From assembly GCF_021155775.2 (NCBI RefSeq), contig NC_060233.1:14208537-14272536 (forward strand): 64,000 nt of DNA. The letters run 5' to 3'. The stretch comes from Neodiprion pinetum. Lineage: Eukaryota > Arthropoda > Insecta > Hymenoptera > Diprionidae. Below the pieces are notes generated by a model. That model was not told where the DNA came from and searched no databases. It saw only the letters and a list, made by a program, of their open reading frames with translations. Positions 11,724-21,609 of the stretch are shown in pieces (position 1 is the stretch's first letter; each line of letters begins with the position of its first letter). A program made the translations under genes and the position numbers.

Positions 11724-12990
11724 TTAATCAGCATCAGATTGCTCTGAAGGCGGCGCTGTGTCAATGGGGACAATGGTGAGTGACGAACTTTGCTCCTGCT
11801 TCTTTGAAAACGATTTCCTCAGCGTTTCATCCAATCTAGGATCTTCTTCTACAACAATAGTAATAATAACAATGTTATTTTCAAAAAGTTTACACTTTAG
11901 TACAATACATTACACCACTGGATACATCCTATTAGAGATCAGAGACCTGTATATAGGTGGAATTTTTGTACTCAATTTTAATTAATTACATTTCAAAGAT
12001 AAAATTAATTTAATATTCACTTTTAATAATTAATAATTATAACGCATTTTTGTATTATATCATATTTTGTGTGTGATGAACATATATCTTTGTGTTTTAA
12101 ACATTTTAGTTAATATTTTATGTTTACATGCAATATTCATTTTTTTAATTTATTTTTTGTAGTTTTGCTACTTACAGGGTTCGTACACTTTTTGGAATCT
12201 GAAATTCTCTGAATTTTCCGGGTATTACAGCCTGAAAACAGGATTTTTCCAATTAAATTTCATGAAATATGCCGCTGATTGATAATAATTTTTTACACAT
12301 TAATACTAATGCCTTCAATATTATCTAGTAACTAACTTACTGTCTAACTATCAATTTACAAACAAAAGCCTGTGATTTTCCGTAATAAAAAACCGAAGCA
12401 ATGTTTGGTATTAAGTGATATACATAGAATATATGAAGTGGTGGAACAAATATTCGAGTGCAATTTTTTTTTCTCAAGATCGATAGTACTTTGTTTAGGA
12501 CCGAGTTTATTTCTTCAACACTCAAATTCCTTTAAGATTTTCGAAATTCCCCGATTTTTTCCTGGCGGAAAGAAATTCCCTAAGTTTTCCTGGTTTTCCC
12601 TGTGCGTACGAACCCTGACTTACATCTAATACTTTCAACTCACTAGGTAGTTTGTTGATATGAGAGATTATATTCAGGTAAAGATATAGCTTTGCCTCTA
12701 GTAATACTATCACTTTCAATGTATTTCAGGCTCAACATATTATATTTATTCATTAATATTTTATACAGTGAATATTTCTACCTGCGGAACGATGCGTGCA
12801 TCTTATTAAATTAATCGGAGTTACAGCTCTCATTTCAGATTGAGTATCGTATCTCACCACGGCCATCCCAAACGGTGTTAAAACAAATAGTATTTGAAAA
12901 TTGGGATGACTATGGAAAGATGCGATGTTCAACCCGAACATGAGCTGTAACTCGGGTTGCTTGAATTCGTTCCACAAATAGAGAAACTCA
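11724..12990 (-). CDS. Two spliced 3' exons of an unidentified gene
   Basis: Exon 12782-12990 (209 nt, no stop in frame) follows a ttacttacag acceptor and ends at a CAG/GTAGAA donor. It encodes about 69 residues including LWNEFKQPELQLMFGLNIAS and PNFQILFVLTPFGMAVVRYD. It leaves phase 1, and exon 11724-11848 starts after ttgttgtag in exactly that phase, giving EEDPRLDETLRKSFSKKQEQ and a short Ser/Pro-rich tail to a TAA stop at 11724-11726. The 12782 exon needs an upstream exon ending in phase 2, which I did not find. The CAGGG-ended MITE sits in the 0.9-kb intron. No family recognised; the LRK motif of the last exon recurs in the decayed blocks below 11700. Confidence 0.5.
12175..12617. mobile_element. 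CAGGG-ended MITE (hAT-like)
   Basis: Starts CAGGGTTCGTACACTTTTTG and ends, read inward from the right, CAGGGTTCGTACGCACAGGG. The pentamer ACTTA lies directly outside both ends (12170-12174 and 12618-12622), so it looks like a target-site duplication. The interior has no transposase. The termini resemble hAT-type non-autonomous elements, but hAT usually makes 8-bp duplications and only 5 bp match here, so the superfamily is uncertain. Confidence 0.8.
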
Positions 12991-14713
12991 CTGTAAGTAA
13001 ATTATTTCTTATAATGTGACTTCATTATAGTTTATTGTCTTACAAACTTTGGCTTGGAGCTTAAAAATCATATTTATGGCATTATAGTAAAATTTCCCAA
13101 GGCTATAATGCCATAAGTAACAATACTACGAAATAATGAATAATAAGCCGAAATTAATTTAGAGTAATACATAATATTTTTTTAATCTTGCAAATACAAA
13201 GACAAAATATCTATCTTTATTAAATGTATTTTTTATATGTACCTTCCATTTCATGTTTTCATTAAGTTACACCTGAGGATTGTATGATGTTTGTTCTATT
13301 TCTTGACTCATTATCAATATTTGTGCTTCATTTGCAAATTATTTGTTAGACATTTGATTTATTCATTGAGTATCAACTAGGCAGGCTAGACAGACCTTCC
13401 CAAGAAGCATCGGATTATACCGACTCATTATCAATATGAATGTTAACATTTATGGGTAAAGTGTTTAGTCCATTTCCAAATGCTATATACAACATTTTCT
13501 CTTTATTCAACAATAATGTATTATAGCAAAAACAAGAGTTTACTATAGCTAGATTTTGGTTCATTGTTATTTCGGCATATTATAATATATTTTTTGATAC
13601 ATATATTACTGTATCATCTGCATGTGCAGATAAATTTTCAATTAATTCGAGTAGCTCATTCATGAAGATAATAAAGAACATAATAAAATAAAGAACAAAG
13701 TCCTAATATAGACCCTTGCAGGATACCAATAGTTACAAGATGTTGTTAAAAAAATATACTTGTACTGTCAAGCTTCGCTGATTGTGAGTACAAAGATTAA
13801 TCAGTCAGTTTGAAATGTAATTGGAATAGTAAGTGCTTGAATATATAAAATATGGCTAAATTATTTACAGAATTCTCAAACATTTTTTGAAAATTTGTTT
13901 TTAGGTAGTAAATAACAAGAACATGATTTTATTTTTCTCCTCACTCGAATCGATTATCTTCATTTTAATTCTCTAAATATTCAATCGCTACAAGTGAGGT
14001 GCGAAGTGTAAACCTATTATAATGCTGAAATATTTATAGGTGCAGATAAGAAGGTCGAGAAAAATCTCCCCAAGTATTAACAGAATATCGTGGACGAAAA
14101 TCTTATACCAAGTTGGATCCATTATACCGTAACTGGTGAAGAGTTCTTTGAACTTTGATTTATAAAGCGAAATAAATGATTTACGAGGTCGATCAAGATG
14201 TATTATGAACTTGAGTTAGAAACTTTGCTCGAACTCCGTAGTACGGTGTATAAAACTAGGTGAGAGTAGGTGAATCTTACCTTCAAACGGATGGATATCG
14301 TTGCTGAAACATGGAACTCGATTGGAAAATAACACACCGAAACGGCTTTTCAAATATCAGCTTTCTATAATCTCGGCTGTGGGGCCTGACTCTCTTTCGT
14401 GGCCCACAACCTTCTACTTTCGGTTATATATTACAGGGGATTGTTTCAGGAAACTACTGGTATATTTTCTTCGAAACACTTCACAATCAACGAACTCCGT
14501 CAACTGCAGGCGAATAATTTTGATCATTGAATGCAACTGGATGTCGATCGTCAAAACAACAAAAAAAACTTCTGGATACATGCTTGGACGCTAGAGATCC
14601 ATTAGAAATCAGACCGTACCGGCAGGATTGCCAGTTAAATGGTACCGCAAGTCGTCAGAAGGAAGCGCACAGGTAGCCAAATGTAACCAGCCTCCAAGGC
14701 AAAGTACTCATTG
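12991..14713. other. Non-coding DNA with a short hairpin
   Basis: AT-rich with no convincing gene. At about 13076-13115 the sequence ATGGCATTATAG is followed 15 nt later by its reverse complement. A GTAAGA donor-like site on the minus strand near 14279 has no upstream frame in a phase that joins the exon at 12990. Confidence 0.4.
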
Positions 14714-14958
14714 AGTACCCCCACTACGATTTTGGCGCTCCCTTTAAACCGGAGAATGTAGACATATTCGGAATGTACGTGTACTATCGTTGACTGAAGA
14801 ATTCATTGCAAAAAATTTATTATAAGTTTTAAGAATTCTTTTGCAAAAAATTTATTATAAGTCTTAAGAATTCTTCGGTCAACGATAGTACACGTACATT
14901 CCGAATATGTCTACATTCCCCGGTTTAAAGGGAGCGCCAAAATCGTAGTGGGGGTACT
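14714..14958. mobile_element. Near-perfect 245-bp hairpin element
   Basis: Arms 14714-14804 and 14868-14958 are 91 bp each and reverse complements with about two mismatches; both outer ends read AGTACCCCCACTACGATTTT. The centre holds an almost exact 35-bp direct repeat (14806-14840 and 14841-14875, starting TTGCAAAAAATTTATTATAA). The near identity of the arms implies recent insertion or gene conversion. No coding capacity; a foldback-type MITE is the simplest reading. Confidence 0.85.
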
Positions 14959-15954
14959 TTAATTTTCCTCTGAGCCGCCAGAGCGTGCTGAAAATCAAGG
15001 TACGCTTTTATACATTGGATCTTATAGGACCTTCCACTCTAGCCCATACTCTTTGCCAGCTTCCAAGTAACAAATAATCCCTACATACATGCAGTAAAAA
15101 AACAATGTTGCTAGTGTTGCTACCACGCGTCTCAAATTCGCGAATATAAAGAGATGAAGTATTATCCAAAACGCAAAATACGCGCATTGATTTATGGATT
15201 TCTATTTTGAATTATAATTTTACCATTCCGTTAGACACATCAAAAAGTCCCATTTCCTTTAAATTTAGTGTAGAACTGATCATAAAATGATTCCCGATAG
15301 TCTCTACATACAAATACATGAAGGACTTTAAAAATATCGTAAAAAAATAAAATTTGACAAATTATTACGTATGATTTATTACCATTACTGATAAATCGCT
15401 TGTATTTTATAGTTTTTCTTTTTAATTGATTAACGCACGTAATACATTAACACTACTGAAAAATGCGAATTTCTGTAATAACCGCGGTCGCGCTGAGTGA
15501 TCTTTGTCCCCAGAAACCATGCATTTCTTATAGGACGACAAATAAGTGCGACCGCGAAGGGTTCACATTATGTGATTTATCACAGAATAATTTTCGATTT
15601 CGACGGATTCGGCCATGCAATCGCGCATCGGCATTATTTTTGCAGCTAAAGCAACAAGCTATACAAAGGTTGTTTTTTTACGCAAGTCCTGAATAAAATA
15701 GTATTTGAGCACTTGACCATCTCTTACTACTTTGTAGCTGTGACGTGATTAAAATTTATCAAAGTCCTTTATACCATACTAATTTTTACATCACTGATCT
15801 ATATTGCTTCAATATCAATAACATATCTGTGTGCAATGTATTCTTGAAAATAAATTACTATTTCACAATTAATTCTCCATTAAATACACGAATATCTGTT
15901 ATTTTTTTGGCACATATAATAGATTATTTATTGTTGATGTAAAATAATTTTAAT

Positions 15955-16330
15955 TCAACAAAATATGAGTTCAACAGAATTAATATTGAATGAATCAAAG
16001 GAAAATGAGCTGTTATAACATCGAATCTGTTCATGAAAATCATTCGAATTCGAATGAGTTCTCTCGAAAAGTGCGCGAAGGTTCACTGAAAAGATAGATA
16101 ATGCATCTATTATTACATTACCATGACTGCAACAGTCATTGAAAGAATTTTCCTTGTTGGAAACTTTTTCCGCTGCAAAATGTCTCGCATTACAATGGAT
16201 ACATGGTACATCCATCTTTCCAATGTAGTGCTCAGATATTTCATCCATTCCATCAAATCAAAATTTGGAGTATTAGTAAATTCTCTACGCCTTCTTCGAA
16301 ACCTTTGTCCTTCGCAATCATTCTAATTTT
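15955..16330 (-). pseudogene. Helitron helicase-like N-terminal fragment
   Basis: The minus-strand frame 16248-15955 contains GKMDVPCIHCNARHFAAEKV followed by a Cys-Cys-Ser-His-Gly block. This is the CxxC / CCxxG arrangement at the start of Helitron_like_N domains in Rep-helicases of rolling-circle Helitrons. Only about 100 residues remain. The frame stops at 15955, and no Rep HUH motif or helicase domain is present on either side, so it is a dead remnant. The overlapping plus-strand frame 16203-16592 is its shadow. Confidence 0.7.
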
Positions 16331-17186
16331 TCAACGAGAATTTGAATTATTAACAAAATTGACTATCTCAATATCTCGACCAACCACACAACTACAAGTT
16401 GGAATACTTGTTATAACATTTCTTTCGCGACGCACACGGCCAAACTCTTCTATTTCATCAACAGTTCGATCTATTTTTCAACGTGGCATTGTCAATTTTA
16501 AATTAAATTATCAATTTTATGCATTTATGAAAATTATCAAATTACATCATTCCAATTCGATCAACTTCGTGATACGTACTCCTTGCGATTAATACTCATC
16601 TATAGACTAAATCTCATTAGAGCTTAATACTCCTTTTCAGTGTAAAAAAATAGATTTGAAATTACTCACTCCGTCTGCATGATGTACTTTCACGAAAACT
16701 TTCCGTAAACTGCTAGCCTGCCTATAAAATTATGGAGTTGAGATTCATCTACAATGCAAAATACGAACATAAGTATATGGGGTTACTCACTTTGTTACCA
16801 GATAAGTAATGAAAGGTACTCATTCCTTCAAGTACAAAACACACAACACGATGGAGGACCTTTCAATTCAAATCAGGTAATTCGCTGCTGCGGTTGCAAA
16901 CGGTGCGAAGCTGGGCCCGAACGGCTTCACTGCCGGCCAACCGGCATCGTGGACAGGTGGCGACAGAAATACGATATAATAATGACAACCGATCTTTTAA
17001 GAAAGGATCAGTGGTGACTTCGCAGGGGAAACATGGCCATATAAAAGTATAGCTGCGCGCTTGCTTAATCACTTTCCCCGGCTGGCAGCCGATCCCTATT
17101 CTTTTGATCATCCGACAGAGAGATGACTCTGTATGACTAGCTCTGTCTTTCAGTAGTTGACTAATGCAACTTCAACTATAGCGTAC
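16331..17186. other. Non-coding DNA with a TATA-like site
   Basis: No gene supported. The stretch 16860-17130 is GC-richer and contains TATAAAAG at about 17040 on the plus strand, followed by a G/C-rich segment. That is compatible with a core promoter, but nothing transcribed from it can be identified. Confidence 0.3.
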
Positions 17187-18310
17187 GAAATTCAATTCCA
17201 TTGGTAAACATTTGATTGAACCATTGTTTGTACGTATTAAACACAGAAATTGATTAGTCGAGAAGCATTTCTCACGTAGTGGGATTTGGTTAAAGTATTT
17301 AGAATGAGAATAAGAAAAATGCATAATGCATGTAATAGTTGGGAGCATTAATTTTTCGCATATTTATTCGTGACAAGGTTATCGATTTGACATATTATGC
17401 TTAATAATTTTATTTACAAAACAGTCATCTGATACATGCACTAATAAATTTGTCTTACCTCGAAAATCAACTATTTACATTTATTGAGTAATGGAACAAA
17501 TTCTCAGTGCACAAGCACCCGAGATGGATTCTCAAACTGAGTTTATATGTATCCGGACAAAATCAATATTCTGATATTTTTCCCACAGTTAAATAATTCT
17601 ATAACGTCGTATTGAAATTTCTTTAGTAATCGAGTAATGAAAGTGGTAATTTTGTATAACCAGCTTTTCATCTTCTGGGCAAAGAGATGTGTGAGATGTT
17701 CAGGTTGAATAACATTACACTGAGTTTATTTCTGTCTCATGTCCACCTATGAATTTCCGCAATTCTCATGTAATTGGATAACAGCAATGCTAATCGAGTT
17801 AGAAGTAGCAGCAAATCTGTTTTCTTTTAATATTTTTGAAAACAGGATTGAATCAAGGAAAGTCTGACTCTTAAAGTTTGTCTGTTATTATTATTCCACA
17901 TATATTCTGCCCTTCATGGTAACAAACTGTTATAAATTGACAATGACTCAATGATTGGATTTGTCATGTGGAAGTTGAGATTGCACAAGGTAGTCATCGT
18001 CATAAACTGTCAATGATGTTGCCACTGATATTTAGTTACTTGTGCTTTCATCGATAAACTAAACACACCGTCGATAGTTAACTAACTGTGAATTAATACA
18101 TTATACGTCACAATAAACTACTTCTAAGATTTCTATCCGTAGTAAATGTTACAGATAAAGTAAATATATGTACATTCGGGTGTGTTGTTTTAAATCCAAA
18201 TTTTTTTCTCGAACTCTGATGAAAAACAGGTTTAGAATAGGACAATTAACAAATTCTCCCATAACTGGGTGCTGACAATTAATATATATACGATATTTAA
18301 TGTGTTTCAG
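17187..18310. repeat. Copy B of the 1.1-kb direct duplication
   Basis: Same-orientation partner of 8531-9682, with matching blocks throughout and small indels. Where copy A has a 102-codon open frame, this copy is shifted, which argues against protein coding. Sequence outside the two limits does not match. Confidence 0.8.
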
Positions 18311-18890
18311 ATGCCTCAGTCTGGTTATCGTAGAAAAAAAAACCATTGTTTTTGAATAAACGAACATATTTTTATCGAGTATTTGTTGCAGTTTCTATGT
18401 TACATGGTTTTGCGCCGAATTAAATTGAGTCAAAAGCATTGAGCAGCCTCTAAATATCAACTGCAATTTCTGTTTGTCCTGTTATAGATTTTTGGTGGGA
18501 AATTAAGAAAAAAAAATCATAATTTAAAATACCACACCCCAATATATATGTACTACTTTGCCAAATATTATAATTCATAGGATGATTACTGCAATAGCTG
18601 GTAAACCCAAGACATTCCTTTGGCCATCAATAGGTTGCCAGTTATATTATCGATTTTTGAGATCAAACCAATGTTTGCGATAGAAGCATTTGATTTATTA
18701 GAGCATAGACGTAACACAATTTTCCCTCGTTCGCAACGATATTGCACAATAATAACAAGTTTTACGAAGTATATCAGCTTTGTTGTTATGTATACTCTAA
18801 ACATGTTATTATCGCTTTTCATGTTGTTATTGTAAACAAATTTATATCATAGTGTTTAGTAACAACAACAGCGTTGCATTCGTCAAGTTC

Positions 18891-20084
18891 ATGGAATCTG
18901 GTGACAAAACGTCAATTTCACAATATCCTTACATGGTGTCATCAATGCAACAGCGACGTAGAGTATAATTTTATTTTTTATTATCTAATTTGAGTACACG
19001 CATGCTCATTCTGGTGCATGCCTGTTTATAGTTTCCTCCATTACCACCAACAAAGTAATTTTGTGTCTTTTTGTTAATTTAACATGTGGATTTATAAAAT
19101 AAACACATTCGTACAAACACTCAGTCTCGCTTTCTCTCTTGTAATGACTAACAAGCCAATGCCAGACTGTGTCATAGTTACCTAGCATTCAGTCATAGAG
19201 CAACAAAACAAATACTGATATGCAGAAAAGCACAAGGGAAGGAAGTTGGATGAGTAATGATAGATTCGATTCGATATTCTATTATCCACAGAAGCTGAAT
19301 AACACAACAATAACAAATTTATCAATTGTTGATAACTTTCCTTATACTTTTGCAATATTTCTGTTGCTGCAGATGAAGCTTTTAGCTAGACAGTTACACG
19401 AGGATCTTGAAAGTATGCGTGAATGAATTTCACTTTCTCAAATTGGTATTCCAGAAAAAAAAATGAACGCAAGCATCAATATTTTCCTAATATTAATGCC
19501 ACAAACTCTAACACTGAAATAATTTTTCGTAATTTATTTGATGACCATTTGCAGTAATACAAAGAGCATATGAGAGCAAGTTTTATTCAACGTGAATTTT
19601 TCTAATCCAATGGTTAAACTGGAAATCGGTTTTTGGAAAATTCTGCAGAATGAGCATTGATTTGATTTGCAGTAAGATTCGTAAATCACTTACCACATCT
19701 GATTCTAGTAAAAGGAGGTCCTTACGAAAATCCAGTAAGACTTATTCATATATGAGGTAAGTTATGTTCATTTATCGTTGATTCATTTCACATCTATGCT
19801 TTTTCCTTCGTGAAAAAAAAAGAAATATATATATATATACGATTTCGAGAGTGACTAGTGTTTATTCTCTCTATGGTTAACATTAATTGGATAACACGAA
19901 GTGTATCGAATGATCAAAGAAAGCATTTCTAATATTCAAATTTGCCATTTGTATTATTTTCAGATAAGTTTGTCAATAAATGGAATTATTCGTATATTTT
20001 CCGTTACAGCAGATAAATAAAAGACTACGATTATTGGAAACAAAAACTATAGCTTCATTGGATAACGGAATCTCGACAATGTAA
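18891..20084 (+). CDS. Candidate compact gene, plus strand, exon joins uncertain
   Basis: Several short exon-like pieces with good borders are collinear. 18891-18962 opens with ATG and gives MESGDKTSISQYPYMVSSMQ plus QRRR before GTATAA. 19226-19426 follows tgatatgcag in the same phase and is open to TGA, ending KLLARQLHEDLESMRE. 19673-19756 lies between ttgatttgcag and GAG/GTAAGTT and encodes IRKSLTTSDSSKRRSLRKSS in its open phase. 20010-20084 follows ccgttacag and gives QINKRLRLLETKTIASLDNG to a TAA overlapping AATAAA. Only the first two clearly join in phase (about 90 residues); the later pieces do not chain cleanly. The basic, Ser-rich composition suggests a nuclear protein. Family unknown. 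Confidence 0.35.
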
Positions 20085-21168
20085 TAAATAATGATATGTG
20101 AGATTTCGAAAATGAAGGTAGGGAATTAGGCTTCATCAGTAGTCATTTAGTAGATTATAATATGATTCTCTAGTTATATAGTATAAATGAAAACCAACAC
20201 AAATAGACGAAGAAAAATACAACATACTTTTATCATTATTCCATGCTAGATTTCAAGCATAATTATCATCATTGTAGGAAAAGTGCAATTAGAAAATAAG
20301 AAATTATCGAGTTAATTATAAACTAAACTTACGCCAGCAGAGGCATATGCTGATGTATTGAGCTTACAAAGTCAAAGGTTCTATTCGTGTCCTCATTACT
20401 GGTGGAATGTGTTTGCGATCGTTTACTGGCTAATAATATTACTAGAATAACTCAGGCTGGTTCAACTTTAGTCGGTTTTTTATCATACTGTTTTCTCGTA
20501 TTTCTACAAAAGTATATATTATTATTATAATAAATTTATTTTAATGTTCATGTGTATACACCTAGGTATGACTCGTGGCAACTGTGCACTCGGGAGATTG
20601 ATCCATTTTTATGTCGGATTATAATAGACACTAATAGTCAGTGATACTACGGTAAAAAGGGGGGAAAAAAAAAGAAAAAAAATCTGCGAATACACTATTC
20701 AATTTCTTTATGTATATCCACAATTGATACAGAATATGGCTTTGCAATTTTTAGATTGGGTATTAACAAATTTCTATTAATGCCAGTTACTTTGTGACAT
20801 TTCAAATACCACGCTACACGTATGCGCATTACGAAGAAAGAAACAATTTGTTTAGGAATTTACTTCAGGTTCTGTTTCTCCTCTCTACTTGCCTACATCA
20901 GTAATAGGAAATCCTCTCTTTTTTTCACCTTTTAGTTATTAGGGAATTAGTTTGTTACTTCAATAATGACATTGTATGAATAATGCTTTTTACCTGTGTC
21001 ATATGCAAAGTTACAATGTATCATGATCAATTTTATACACGCAGCGTATCTATCAGTCAAACTAATACAGCGTTTTCCAGTCAAGAGTAGCTCATCTTAC
21101 ATTTTTTTTTATCTCACAACAAACTGATGAGTAATCAAATAACCGACGTCACGAATAATATCATAATA
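20085..21168. other. Intergenic, AT-rich
   Basis: No gene seen. It lies between the candidate plus-strand gene and the convergent 3' end of 4E-T, and contains A/G-rich runs near 20650-20690. Confidence 0.5.
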
Positions 21169-21174
21169 TTTATT
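21169..21174 (-). terminator. Candidate poly(A) signal of 4E-T
   Basis: AATAAA on the minus strand about 440 nt below the 4E-T stop codon; it would give a 3' UTR of roughly 450 nt. Confidence 0.4.
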
Positions 21175-21609
21175 CAAAGAGTCATTAATAATGATTAATG
21201 TGGCGCATTGTTTCTTCGTTTTGCAACACTGCTGATAAATTACCGACACATACCATGCAGGTCCTGCAGAATGTTTCAGATTTTAGGCTTGCAAAACTGT
21301 TCAGTGTTCGGTATAACCGTTCAAGCTTTGACACCAGCACTCTAACTAAACTCTCACGTTGGAACACTTTCACCATCTTAGACCTTGTTTTCGACACGGT
21401 TAATTGGCAACTATATTAATTTCTTTGAAGCCAGCTTCAAATATTTCCCATGTAGTCGTGAAATTGCATTTCTAGCAATTCTATTATCCAAATATAAATA
21501 TTCATGTGTTACTTTTTCGGGTAGTAAAAAGTAAGGTGGACATAATTCGATTAGGTAGAGAATCAGGTGATGTTTTTCTTTTCTTCTTTTACTCAGTGAT
21601 AATATCAAT

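Noticed and set aside
14414..14581. 55-codon minus-strand frame as an upstream exon of the 12782 exon
   Set aside because: Available donors give the wrong phase or pass through a stop.
8531..18310. LTR retrotransposon with the two 1.1-kb repeats as LTRs
   Set aside because: No gag, protease, reverse transcriptase or integrase between them, no TG...CA ends seen, and the divergence is high for paired LTRs.
21185..21397. 70-codon minus-strand frame with CRTCMVC
   Set aside because: The CRTC pattern hints at a ZAD-type zinc finger, but it lies in the likely 4E-T 3' UTR and the rest does not match.
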